A stretch of 35,295 nt of DNA from contig DBTZ01000070.1 in assembly GCA_002307315.1 (NCBI GenBank), positions 1-35,295 on the forward strand, read 5' to 3'. The notes below the pieces were generated by a model. It was not told the DNA's origin. It saw nothing but the letters and a program-made list of their open reading frames with translations, and did no database searches. The DNA is from Alphaproteobacteria bacterium UBA1303. GTDB lineage: Bacteria > Pseudomonadota > Alphaproteobacteria > Micropepsales > Micropepsaceae. A program made the translations under genes and the position numbers. Below, in pieces: positions 25,901 to 34,146 of this stretch (its first letter is position 1; the number at the start of each line of letters is the position of its first letter).

Positions 25901-26441
25901 GAATACGGGTGCCCCCGCAGTCACCGCCCTTGCCAAGCTGATGCCGCTGTCGGATGATAGTGATCCTGGCGTGAGGTTTTTTTCAGGCACAGCGATTTAC
26001 GCACGCGGATTCAACGTCACCGCCGCCATGCTTGAGCATGCGAACGAAGTTTATCTCGATCTCGGCGAGGTAAAGAACCTAGCCCGTCTTTTTATCAATC
26101 ACGTCGATTTCGGCGTTATGTGGAAACCGCCATATAGACAGGCGATTACCGCGGCGTTGCGCCCCGGCAGGAATTTGGTCGAAGTTCACGTAACCAATTT
26201 ATGGGCTAACCGATTGATAGGCGACGAACAACTGCCTGACGACTGCGAATGGGTTGCCGTTCCCGATCGGGGCATGGTTATTAAATCATGGCCGAAATGG
26301 TTTCTTGAAAACAAACCTCGGCCTAGCAAACGTACAACCTTTGCAACCTGGAAGTTTTTTGACCGACATTCGTCGCTGCCGCGTTCGGGATTGATAGGGC
26401 CGGTCGTGCTGCGCGTTGTGCGGAAGGTTGCATTCGAATAA
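22953..26441 (+). CDS. GH106 alpha-L-rhamnosidase (second copy), Tat-exported
   Basis: A second periplasmic rhamnosidase of 1162 residues. The Tat signal is clear (PRRKFLRAGMFGAAGLIA). GH106 landmarks follow: TLWHWMDGNVTKAGI (65-79), ASGWSATGGPWIT (138-150), VDSYEAGPQNW, GYDIIPFLPTLTG, a mid-protein FASEPYIGP segment and the C-terminal beta-sandwich with VYLDLGEVKNLARLF and TNLWANRLIGD. It shares the same domain order as the copy at 11401-14853 but differs through most of the length, so it is an old paralogue and may prefer a different linkage or neighbour sugar. The start at 22953 has GGGAGGAGAG upstream. It lies 29 bp after the permease and 60 bp before the second GH28, in one operon with the kinase. 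Base composition drifts toward A/T in its second half. Confidence 0.92.
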   Translation: MAKLPTIPRRKFLRAGMFGAAGLIASRFSASAAEDVPAVFASNDMKQDALNLGFAAPPPQAKPFTLWHWMDGNVTKAGITADLEAMKRIGLSGAMIYSLSYQVPPGPVKYAGPLWRDMLRHAAAEADRLKLELGMHNASGWSATGGPWITPDLGMQTVVWDETHIRGPVRFVKCLPKPAAGEYGPYYRDIAVLAVRTPAAERQAFEDMNVGIATSLPHDAPRPFTGRTMPLNLSFPTPNQTPQYITLSFGRPFTARSLCLASVAGHGAVTCTLEVSDDGKTYRPAASFVLPRRGMPNINFSPVTARFFRLAFTGEVLDSIPFVVSRLDLLNGYRLPDWAAKAGFALMDRFVPRWNEDCPPELSYRKQDIIDISRHMRPDGTLDWVAPAGDWTILRFGYAPNGSTSMHPEPEGSGLEIDKMNPKAVDAHFSGVLNTALDQIGPFVGKSFSTLFVDSYEAGPQNWTGLFRDEFRNRCGYDIIPFLPTLTGRIVDTPETTERVLWDFRHIISALFIENYYGRFRTRCHERGLKFASEPYIGPFGIIEAGTAGDMAIGEFWTGNLYPENLSITRRIIASAQLSGNPIAGAEAFTSRFDIDRFTLDPFALKATGDAQFCEGVTRFYFHRFAHQPWLDKAPGMTMGPYGLHFDRTETWWEPGSAWIEYISRSQFLLQQGKPVVDILCFDGEDGQAMSRWNGSTLPVVPEGYNYGFVNRDFLLAAEVDDGTIVLKNGIRYRLLVLPDARHLTLAVVRKLAALVNAGAVVVGLPPLFSPSFAEGRTSDREYRRVVSTLWGDCDGRIVTHHCSGKGVVYWGASIADVMAALRVPPDFASLGATPALRFSHHATPDADIYFVSNQSTEATTATCRFRVKDKAPELWHPDTGHCEFLPLYNCDGDVTVLPLRLEPSGSAFVVFRRPASGDRAIAISANLAPDRIMRTDDGFRTEAWSPGRFSITTAAGRVLHADVTRLPDSRDISTDWKVTFPPNTGAPAVTALAKLMPLSDDSDPGVRFFSGTAIYARGFNVTAAMLEHANEVYLDLGEVKNLARLFINHVDFGVMWKPPYRQAITAALRPGRNLVEVHVTNLWANRLIGDEQLPDDCEWVAVPDRGMVIKSWPKWFLENKPRPSKRTTFATWKFFDRHSSLPRSGLIGPVVLRVVRKVAFE

Positions 26442-26501
26442 TTGTGCTGTCTTGCCGGTTCGTTTCGGTTGCGCGCCGATATAGCAACGTGAGGAAATGT
26501 G

Positions 26502-27911
26502 ATGTTCGATATTCGTAAGATTGTATCCGTCGCCACTGTATTCCTGCTTGCAGGGATTTCTATTACCGGCGCGGCGGAAGCACAGGCGACTGTCAGCTTT
26601 CCTAACCGGATTTGCAATATTCGCGATTACGGCGCGGCTGGCGCAAGATTGACACCGGAGACAGCGGCTTTTCAAAAAGCGATTGACGATTGCACAGCCA
26701 AGGGCGGAGGAACCGTAGAAGTGCCTCGGGGGTGGTATTTCTCCGGTCCGCTTTTTTTGAAAAGCAATATTCGTTTCGATCTGGCTAAATACGCAGTCGT
26801 ACAGTTTGCCACCGATCCCACGCTCTACGGTACGACGGAACATCCTGTATCGCCCGAAGGGAAGAACGCCGATTTTGCCCTCGTCAACATTCGCGATGCA
26901 GAGAATGTTGCGATTACCGGCGAAGGCACACTCGACGGCCAAGGCAACGTGTGGTGGGAGTGGATGCGTACCTACTGGCGCGAATCCGAAGCTGCACATT
27001 CGGGAGCCGCCAATCAGCGCCAGAAGGTCACGCGGCCGAGACTGTTGCTTGCCGTCAACGTAAAGAACTTACTGTTGGATGGCGTTACATTCGCCAATGC
27101 GCCGTCTTTTCACGTTGTGCTGAACAACACGGACGGCGTCACCATCCGTAAGACATCGATTCTTTCGCCTGCGCCGTCTCCTAACACCGACGCCATCGAC
27201 CCGGGCAACAGTCACAACATACTGATCGAGGATAACGTCATTAGCTGCGGCGATGACATTGTGGCCATAAAGGGCAACGGTTTCGATCCCAAGTACCCCG
27301 ATGCGGCAGTGTCAGACATCGTGATCCGCAATAACAAGATCTATGCCGGTCACGGTATATCCATCGGCAGCGGTACGTCGGGCGGTATCCGCCGCGTTCT
27401 AGTGGAGAACAACGAATTCTTCGGCTCGCTGCACGGCTTTCGCATAAAAACGCGGCGCGGCTACGGTGGCGAGGTGTCGGATATCGTCATTCGCAACAAT
27501 ACCATGCAAGATGTCCAGAACGTACTCACCATTTCAAGCTATTTTCAGTATGCGCCGCTTGACCTGAACGCAGCCAAGCACGAACTCGAAACCGGCGGCA
27601 TGATGATCCTCGACCTGATGTACCCGCCGGAGAACGAGAAGGCGCGCCCCTTCGTCGCCAACCAGACCCCGGACATTCATGACATCACGATCGACGGACT
27701 GGCGGCTACAGGCGCCGAAGCTGCCGGCATCGTGTTCGGCTTGCCCGAACGGGAAATCGCCAACGTCGTCATGAATAACGTGCATATCGAGGCAAAATCA
27801 GGACTGATCGTTCGCAACGCGACGGTGTCGGCAACGGACACGCAGATAATCTCCACAAATGGAAAAAACGTTGTTTTACAAAGACATGGAATCTTTAAAG
27901 TTGTAAAGTGA
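26502..27911 (+). CDS. GH28 polygalacturonase-family hydrolase (second copy), Sec-exported
   Basis: The 469-residue protein has a Sec signal (VATVFLLAGISITGAAEA) and a complete GH28 active site. The set is SPNTDAID (N228-T229-D230), CGDDIVAIK (D251/D252), AGHGISIGS (H284) and FRIKTRRG (RIK 314-316). Tandem N-I-IRNN and VLVENN turns mark the right-handed beta-helix. It should cleave alpha-1,4-galacturonosidic bonds as an exo- or endo-polygalacturonase, or act on rhamnogalacturonan oligosaccharides. I prefer ATG 26502 to the adjoining GTG 26499 because GAGG lies seven bases before it. It follows the second GH106 and ends the kinase operon. A large hairpin lies downstream. Confidence 0.9.
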   Translation: MFDIRKIVSVATVFLLAGISITGAAEAQATVSFPNRICNIRDYGAAGARLTPETAAFQKAIDDCTAKGGGTVEVPRGWYFSGPLFLKSNIRFDLAKYAVVQFATDPTLYGTTEHPVSPEGKNADFALVNIRDAENVAITGEGTLDGQGNVWWEWMRTYWRESEAAHSGAANQRQKVTRPRLLLAVNVKNLLLDGVTFANAPSFHVVLNNTDGVTIRKTSILSPAPSPNTDAIDPGNSHNILIEDNVISCGDDIVAIKGNGFDPKYPDAAVSDIVIRNNKIYAGHGISIGSGTSGGIRRVLVENNEFFGSLHGFRIKTRRGYGGEVSDIVIRNNTMQDVQNVLTISSYFQYAPLDLNAAKHELETGGMMILDLMYPPENEKARPFVANQTPDIHDITIDGLAATGAEAAGIVFGLPEREIANVVMNNVHIEAKSGLIVRNATVSATDTQIISTNGKNVVLQRHGIFKVVK

Positions 27912-27976
27912 TTTCATATTATATCCGTACAATATTGGTACAATCGTGGGATTGCGTAATTTGCGCGGATGCATTG

Positions 27977-28040
27977 CCGCGCCCCGGCATCTACCCTAAG
28001 ACAAAACGTAGCGATACGCTGATCTTGTCTTAAGGCGCGG
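27977..28040. terminator. Nested hairpin downstream of the second GH28
   Basis: Three complementary segments nest: CCGCGCC (27977-27983) with GGCGCGG (28034-28040), TAAGACAA (27997-28004) with TTGTCTTA (28025-28032), and AGCG with CGCT around ATA near 28010-28020. There is no T-run after it. It may end the GH28 transcript or structure the leader of the next gene, whose ATG is 40 bp on. Confidence 0.5.
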
Positions 28041-28079
28041 GCACAAGCGATCAGAGGATAATTTTTCGGTTAGACGGCA

Positions 28080-29861
28080 ATGAACAGTTCGATTGAGAAC
28101 CTCTTTTCCTTAGGAGTTAATTTACATCGTGCCGGGCGTTTGCTGGAAGCGGAAGTAGCCTATCGCAACGTCTTGGCGCAAGATCCGTGGCATTGCGATA
28201 CTTTGCACTGTATGGCGATTTTGTTTTCATACCGTGCGGATTGGAAGGCGGCGATAAATTGCCTACAGCGCACGCTACGGACGGCCCCTAATCAACCGCT
28301 TGCGTATTTCCGCATTGGGGTCGCCTATTTTGAATTGGGCATGACCGAGCAAGCTACAGATAATTTTTGCCGTGCTATCGATTTGAAACCCGATTATGCC
28401 GAGGCATTACTGTATCGTGGCCATTTATTATTTAAAGCAGGGAAATGGGCGGATGCTTTAGCCGACCTCGACCGCAGCGTTATAGCCGATCCGGGTCTTG
28501 AACGGGCCGTTGGAGAACGCTACTCCGTCAAATCGCATTTATGCGATTGGAGAGACCGTAAAAATGAAACCGCGGACCTTATTTGCAGATGCCTTGCCGG
28601 ACAGGAAATTTCCCCACTTACCATTTTAGCAGCTGCTGACGAGCCGCAGGCGCATCTATGTGCGGCACGTCGCGCCGCCAGATCGAATATCGGACAATCG
28701 CCTAAAATACATGCAAGAAAAGCTAGTGATCGGCTACGCATTGCCTACGTTTCGCCGGATTATCACGATCATGTCGTTGCATACCAACTTGTCAACTTGA
28801 TCGAATTTCACGACAAATCGCAATTCGAAACCTATGGCATTTGTTTGCGTAACGCACCCGAGAGCGACATTCGCAATCGCATCCGCAATGCCTTCGATCA
28901 TTTTATTGAATGCGGCGGATGTAGCGATTTGGAATGGGTCGGAAGATTGGCCAATCTACAGGTCGATATTGTCGTTGATCTGGCAGGCTATACCGAGGGT
29001 AGCCGTGTGCAGGCGCTTGCGAGCCGACCGGCACCGATTATCGTCTCTTATCTTGGTTTTCCAGGCACCACTGGTGCCGACTATGTCGATTACATACTGG
29101 CCGATACGATCGTGATACCGCCAGAATTTGAACGGTATTACAGCGAAAAAATTGTTCGTTTGCCGAATTGTTTTTTACCGAGCGATACCAACCGCCACGA
29201 CAATTTCGTATTGCCGTCACGTAGTAGCGAGAGATTGCCCGAGCATGGATTTGTCTTTTGTTCGTTCAATCATCCCAACAAAATTTCGCCGGAAATTTTT
29301 GACGTATGGATGCGGTTACTGAATAATGTAGACGGCAGCGTGCTGTGGCTCAGTGTTGCCAACAAGGAGGCCCGTAGACATTTATTTTCGGAAGCGGAGG
29401 CGCGCGGGATCGATCGGTCGCGGCTGATCTTTGCCGACAGGACGCCGGAACGGGCGGCACATCATGCTAGGATAGCGCTTGCGGATCTGGTTCTCGATAC
29501 TATTCCTTACTGCGGTCATGCCACATCGAGCGATATGCTGTGGGCCGGGGTTCCAATCGTCACCTGCTTTGGTAAAAGTTTTGCCAGTCGCGTATCCGCA
29601 AGTCTGCTTTCCGCCGCGGGCTTGGCGGAATTGATCGCTCCGGACCTTGAAAGCTACGAAAAAATCGCGTTTGAAATTGCGACAATGCCCGGACGGTTGA
29701 CGGCCATGCGCGATAAACTTAAACGCAACCGCGCGTCTGCGCCTTTTTTCGACGTGCAAACGCTATGTCTTCATATCGAGGACGCTTATCGTCATATGTG
29801 GGAACTGCACCAAGCCGGTCAGAAGCCGAAGAGTTTTTCAATTCCCAATCGAAAATCATAG
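28080..29861 (+). CDS. TPR / GT41 (SPINDLY-type) protein O-glycosyltransferase
   Basis: The 593-residue cytoplasmic protein joins about four TPR repeats (residues 5-140) to a GT41 catalytic region like O-GlcNAc transferase and SPINDLY. Matches to human OGT are: YVSPDYHDH, with H231 at the H498 position; AGYTEGSR (302-308); FPGTTGADYVDY; FNHPNKISP, with K401 at the UDP-binding K842; and GHATSSDMLWAGVPIV, with H480 and D485 at the H920 and D925 positions. FASRVSASLL follows. All nucleotide-sugar contacts I can recall are present, but the second His of the HP..H motif is Tyr (Y235). The sugar may be GlcNAc, fucose or, as in flagellin-modifying FlmG proteins, a nonulosonate. The gene is visibly A/T-richer than its neighbours, suggesting recent gain. 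The ribosome site is weak. Confidence 0.88.
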   Translation: MNSSIENLFSLGVNLHRAGRLLEAEVAYRNVLAQDPWHCDTLHCMAILFSYRADWKAAINCLQRTLRTAPNQPLAYFRIGVAYFELGMTEQATDNFCRAIDLKPDYAEALLYRGHLLFKAGKWADALADLDRSVIADPGLERAVGERYSVKSHLCDWRDRKNETADLICRCLAGQEISPLTILAAADEPQAHLCAARRAARSNIGQSPKIHARKASDRLRIAYVSPDYHDHVVAYQLVNLIEFHDKSQFETYGICLRNAPESDIRNRIRNAFDHFIECGGCSDLEWVGRLANLQVDIVVDLAGYTEGSRVQALASRPAPIIVSYLGFPGTTGADYVDYILADTIVIPPEFERYYSEKIVRLPNCFLPSDTNRHDNFVLPSRSSERLPEHGFVFCSFNHPNKISPEIFDVWMRLLNNVDGSVLWLSVANKEARRHLFSEAEARGIDRSRLIFADRTPERAAHHARIALADLVLDTIPYCGHATSSDMLWAGVPIVTCFGKSFASRVSASLLSAAGLAELIAPDLESYEKIAFEIATMPGRLTAMRDKLKRNRASAPFFDVQTLCLHIEDAYRHMWELHQAGQKPKSFSIPNRKS

Positions 29862-29903
29862 ATTTCATACCTACCGTTCGCGACTGCCGTTGGTAGTTCG
29901 GAT

Positions 29904-29971
29904 TAGAGCAACGAGCGCAAATGTGGAATTGGTTTTGCGCGTAAAGTTGCGACCAACCAAAGGGATAGAGC
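29904..29971 (-). repeat. 68-bp GCTCTA-bounded hairpin repeat, copy C
   Basis: Inverted copy of the element at 843-910, same length and same TAGAGC/GCTCTA ends, with five mismatches by hand alignment. The hairpin arms (GCAAC/GTTGC, GCGCAAA/TTTGCGC) are retained. It lies between the GT41 stop and the terminator of the second TonB receptor. Confidence 0.75.
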
Positions 29972-30030
29972 GGCGCGCCGTTTCCGTCTGAAGGCGCGGC
30001 ACCATAGACAACCGAATTTTTGGTACTCGA

Positions 30031-30066
30031 CAAAAAAATGGCGGCACCTGTTTCCAGATGCCGCCA
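30031..30066 (-). terminator. Rho-independent terminator of the second TonB receptor gene
   Basis: On the minus strand an 11-pair stem (arms 30055-30065 and 30040-30050, one G-U pair) with a four-base GAAA loop is followed by A and seven T. It begins 27 bp beyond the receptor stop. Confidence 0.9.
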
Positions 30067-30092
30067 AAACCCATAGGAGATACTTATTTAAC

Positions 30093-33000
30093 TTAGAACG
30101 AACCGCGAATGCCTACCATGTAGGTCGCGCCCGCATCGTAGTAGCTCTTAATCGCATCCGTGTACTGGATGTACGAACGCTGCTTTGCATTGAACAGGTT
30201 CGTGATATTGAAGGTCAATTCCGGATCGCTCGGCAGGTCGCCGAACAGCCTGGACAGCCTCAAGCTGCTCGACAAGTCAAACTGACCGTACTCCTTGCCG
30301 TACATGTAAGCGCCATCCGGGCAATTGGTCGGCTGCGCGCCGCTTGCAACCGCCGTCAAGCAGACATTGCCGACCGCGCTGCCATCAGCATTATAGGTCT
30401 TGCCCATAAAGGTGTAGGACCCGCGGACCATGATGCCGTTGTCTTCGTAGTAGAGTGTCATGTTGTACTGATACGGAGGAATACCAGTCATCTTCTTTGT
30501 GGTGAGGCTCTGCGTCCCCTTCTGGTCCATGATAGTGACGTTACCGGTAAAGCCGAAGCCCTTGATGCCGAGATATTCTTCGGTAAGGAAGTCCAAAGGC
30601 TGGACGAGATTGAGTTCGAGGCCGTCTACGATCGACAAACCGGGCAGGTTGATCGTCTGGGTGACGTTAACCCATTGATTGGCGCAGGTCGCATCGGAGT
30701 TACAAGACACGCCGGTCGTGCCGCCGTTCGCATAGGCCGTTCTCTGCGTATCGTACAGCGAGGAGTAGGTAACGCCGTACTGTGCCAGATAAGAGAAGGT
30801 CCGCTTGGTTATGGCCGAGATCGGATACCCGCTAATCGACTTCCTAAAGTACGTGAAGCCCAAATATCCTTCACCACCGGTGTAGAGTTCGCCGCCGAGG
30901 TCAAGGTTGTTCGAGTAGTAGGGAGCCAGTTTAGGATTACCCAACGAGGCGCCCGACACCGTCGGATCGCTGAAGGTCATCGTCACACCCATCTGGCCCG
31001 GATCGGGGCGAGTCATGGTGCGAGACAGCGAAGCACGGAGCTGGAAGTCGTCGGACACTTCGTAAACCGCCGAGAACGCCGGTAGGAAGGCATGATACTT
31101 GTGTATCATCGTCACGATCGGATTATAGGTCGACGCGTATTTGCCGCCGTCCGCCAAATCGTCCGAAGTACCACTTATGCCATCGGCACCGTAGTTGCGG
31201 GTGTCGGTGACCGGCGAACCGGCTGCCGTGAGGGCTTGACGTACTTCAACCCAACGCAGGCCGAAATCGTAACGCACGCGATGATCGCCAACGTCGATTG
31301 CGCCGACAGCCTTACCATAGAAGCCGATGCCCCGTTCGTCGATCTGCTGTCCGAGAGATGCCGGATGCAGAGTCGCAATGTTGTCGCCAGGCTTACCGAG
31401 CCAATCGCAGTGCGGTATGCACTTCATGGCATTTCTGCCGGTATTCAGGACGGTCCAATAGTTGGAGTCCCGGTAGACCTTGTCGTAGTCGACGGCGATG
31501 AACCCATCGGCGCCGGGCCGCAGATAATTATACAACTTCGACGTCGGAATCAGCGAACCCGAGAATTTCAGAGCGGCAGCACCCGTGGTGTAGCCGGTGC
31601 CCCAACCCGTATAGTTGTTGGTCCAGCCGATCGGCTTCCAAGTCGACGTGCCATCAGACGCCTGGCCTGTGCAGCCCGGCATGGACGTGTTATTGGAGCC
31701 GAACGACGGATAATTGGCGTTGCCGCCGCAAATCATGTTCTGCCAACCGATGTCGCCGGCGGAACGGGTCAGACGATAGTTGACGTCATACGCGGCACCC
31801 GCCTTGATGGACAACGTGTCGCCGCCATAGACGACGTCGAGATGCGCGCCGTTCGTCGTGGTCCAACGGCTATCCGCGGTGAAGTTCACGCGGCCGGTGG
31901 TCCATTCGAAGTTTTTCGGATCGTTATAGCTGATGTTCAGCGTCGTCTTCGGATAAGAACCGGTCGTATCGATCGTAGCCACGGTGCCGGTCGTCGTCGG
32001 GAAGCCATTCGTGCAAGAAGCCGTAGAAGCATAGGCCGAATTCAGCGTAGTGCTGTTGCAGGTGGCCACCATCACGGTCGGATTGCGGCGCCAATACACG
32101 CTCTTGGTATAGTAGACTTCGGCGGAAATCTTCAGCAGTTCGCTCGCCTGCCACTCCACACCCGGGTTGATACTCACGAAGTCGCCGAATTCGTGATAGT
32201 CGCGCGCTTCGACGCTGTAGGTCGGATTGTAGAATGTACCGGTTGCGACAACGCCGCCCAACCCGTTGGTCACCCTGGAGTTCAGCCATTGCTTGCTGAG
32301 CTTCAGATTGGCGGGGATCATCTGGGTCGAGCCGTTGCCCGTGCGTACGCCCCAGCCCATAGCGCTGCGGTCGTAATGGTTGGCGATCTTGCCGTACTGG
32401 AAGTCCAAATAGGCATGCAGATCTTCGCTCGGCTTGTATTCGATGGCGATCAGCGCGTTATAGCGGTCGCGGTTGCCGAGTTCGCGCATGACACGCGGAA
32501 TTTTCGCAACCAAGGCATTCGACAGACGGGTCGACATCTGGCTCAAACAGGTCGCCGACGGGTTCGTATCGTCGCAAGAGGAATCGGCCAGGTCGGGGTT
32601 GAGGGCGTAGAGAAGTTTCTGGCCCTGCAGCCCGGTGAGGGAATAGCCCGTAGGCAGATAGCCACTCGCGATATCCGCAGCCGTCAAACCCAGCGTATAG
32701 CCCGTCGGAATTGGAACCCTGGTGCCATTCACGACTGAAGACTGGATCGTCCAAGTTTGGGAACCGAACTGGCCGCAGGTGTTGGTCGAGCTACTGGCCG
32801 TGCAGACGCCCGTCGGCAGGTTCGGACCGAACCAGCCGGTATTGCCGTCTTCCCAACCAGTGACATGGATGTTGCTCTGCACACCGGTGATGCCGACCAG
32901 AATGCCGAACGGACCGGAGGTATCGCTGAAGACCAACGAACCGCGCTTGCCGATCGCCATATTGGTCGTCGACTGGTCGGTAAGCTGGACGTTGTAGTTG

Positions 33001-33566
33001 AAATGCAGGCCCGGATTGTCGAAGGGGCGCATCGGGCGCATGTTCACCGAACCGGCCGCACCACCTTCCTCCATGTCGGCGGTCGGGGACTTCTGCACGC
33101 TCAACTGCGTGAACAGTTCCGACGGGAACATGTTCAAGTCGACTTCGCGGTTTGAGTTCGTCGCATCGGTCGGGCCCATAGTCGCCACGCTGACCGGATT
33201 GCCGTTGACCAAAATCTTGGTGAAGTTGGTGCCAAGGCCGCGAATCGAAACCTGCATGCCGTCGCCGTTGATTTCGCGGGTGATGTTGATGCCCGGAATG
33301 CGGTTCAGCGCTTCAGCGATATTGGAGTCGGGAAACTTGCCGACGTCTTCGGCGAAAACCGTGTCGGAAAACCCGATAGCGGCACGCTTGGCATTGGTGG
33401 AATCCGTCAGCGATGCGCGGTAGCCGGTAACCGTCACCGTTTCCATCGCTTCGCTGTCTTGCCCAAAAGCGGGAGCCGCCGCCAAAAGCGACGCAAAGCC
33501 CACTAAAAAGCTGGTCCCCAATAGTACAGTATGCGTGTGTCTTGAATTCTGTGCCTTACTCAACAT
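30093..33566 (-). CDS. TonB-dependent receptor, Caulobacter/Xanthomonas carbohydrate type
   Basis: This 1157-residue outer-membrane receptor has a Sec signal (LLGTSFLVGFASLLAAAPAFGQ). The plug begins METVTVTGYRASL and has the family signature FAEDVGKFPDSNIAEALNRIPG, then INGDGMQVSIRGLG and VNMRPMRPFD. The barrel ends with LTFNITNLFNAKQRSYIQY and a terminal GIRGSF, giving the proper C-terminal phenylalanine for barrel insertion. The EDVGKFPDSN plug is the TIGR01782-type receptor common in Caulobacter and Xanthomonas, which imports plant oligosaccharides. The ligand is probably a pectin or xylan fragment. GGGAGGG precedes the ATG at 33566. It has its own terminator, so it is a single-gene transcript. 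Confidence 0.93.
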   Translation of the reverse strand: MLSKAQNSRHTHTVLLGTSFLVGFASLLAAAPAFGQDSEAMETVTVTGYRASLTDSTNAKRAAIGFSDTVFAEDVGKFPDSNIAEALNRIPGINITREINGDGMQVSIRGLGTNFTKILVNGNPVSVATMGPTDATNSNREVDLNMFPSELFTQLSVQKSPTADMEEGGAAGSVNMRPMRPFDNPGLHFNYNVQLTDQSTTNMAIGKRGSLVFSDTSGPFGILVGITGVQSNIHVTGWEDGNTGWFGPNLPTGVCTASSSTNTCGQFGSQTWTIQSSVVNGTRVPIPTGYTLGLTAADIASGYLPTGYSLTGLQGQKLLYALNPDLADSSCDDTNPSATCLSQMSTRLSNALVAKIPRVMRELGNRDRYNALIAIEYKPSEDLHAYLDFQYGKIANHYDRSAMGWGVRTGNGSTQMIPANLKLSKQWLNSRVTNGLGGVVATGTFYNPTYSVEARDYHEFGDFVSINPGVEWQASELLKISAEVYYTKSVYWRRNPTVMVATCNSTTLNSAYASTASCTNGFPTTTGTVATIDTTGSYPKTTLNISYNDPKNFEWTTGRVNFTADSRWTTTNGAHLDVVYGGDTLSIKAGAAYDVNYRLTRSAGDIGWQNMICGGNANYPSFGSNNTSMPGCTGQASDGTSTWKPIGWTNNYTGWGTGYTTGAAALKFSGSLIPTSKLYNYLRPGADGFIAVDYDKVYRDSNYWTVLNTGRNAMKCIPHCDWLGKPGDNIATLHPASLGQQIDERGIGFYGKAVGAIDVGDHRVRYDFGLRWVEVRQALTAAGSPVTDTRNYGADGISGTSDDLADGGKYASTYNPIVTMIHKYHAFLPAFSAVYEVSDDFQLRASLSRTMTRPDPGQMGVTMTFSDPTVSGASLGNPKLAPYYSNNLDLGGELYTGGEGYLGFTYFRKSISGYPISAITKRTFSYLAQYGVTYSSLYDTQRTAYANGGTTGVSCNSDATCANQWVNVTQTINLPGLSIVDGLELNLVQPLDFLTEEYLGIKGFGFTGNVTIMDQKGTQSLTTKKMTGIPPYQYNMTLYYEDNGIMVRGSYTFMGKTYNADGSAVGNVCLTAVASGAQPTNCPDGAYMYGKEYGQFDLSSSLRLSRLFGDLPSDPELTFNITNLFNAKQRSYIQYTDAIKSYYDAGATYMVGIRGSF

Positions 33567-33774
33567 TCCGCGCCCTCCCTGGGTCGGTTGGTCCTTGTTT
33601 CTAATTTCGCCCTGACGGGGCCCCCCCCATACGAGCGATCACGAACTGCGGAAGCTAGTCACGCCGTAACCGTGCGGTACCGCTCCCAATCCGGGTCCAT
33701 GTAACTCGCACAAGCTTATTGCGCAAAATACACTTTACCCTCGTGAACTTGGTAAGCCTCCCGAAAATTATTGA

Positions 33775-33804
33775 CAACCCGCAACAGGCAATCCCTGCGG
33801 GTTG
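33775..33804. promoter_or_regulatory. Hairpin in the long leader of the second TonB receptor
   Basis: Perfect nine-base arms enclose twelve bases, about 210 bp upstream of the receptor ATG. No T-run adjoins it. It could be an operator dyad or an RNA leader structure. Confidence 0.45.
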
Positions 33805-34133
33805 AGAGCACTAATGGCGCCTAGTGTTGCGGGATAACAACAATTTTTCGCACGTTTTGGTAGTTTTTTTGTAATGTTTAATATGCGGCTATACGGTCGG
33901 TTATGAACAAAAAACCATGACAACGGTGTCATTATTATGACGAGTGCGGGGAGGAACCGCCATAAGTGTTACCGGATATGTGTCGAATTTTTGTGCGACG
34001 CTTTACCAAAGCATCACTAAAAAAGCTCGACACGAAGATTTGCCAACCTTCGGCAAATGGCCGGCTTGGGCCGTCTGTAGGAATGCGCACCGGATGTGAT
34101 ACGGGTGGCCAAAAGTATCCACACCCCTTACAT

Positions 34134-34146
34134 CCCCCCCCCCCCC
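34134..34146 (+). repeat. Run of 13 C just before a start codon
   Basis: A pure C13 tract ends eight bases before the ATG at 34155, occupying the place of the ribosome binding site. Such tracts slip during replication and are a classical site for phase variation or for sequencing length errors. Confidence 0.7.

Noticed and set aside
31092..32738. 548-codon open frame opposite the second TonB receptor
   Set aside because: Rich in Arg, Val and Ile with no domain marks; it is the reverse shadow of a well-supported receptor gene.
7976..33566. Possible CRISPR array or tandem direct repeats
   Set aside because: No regularly spaced direct repeats are seen in the intergenic regions; only the three dispersed hairpin elements recur.
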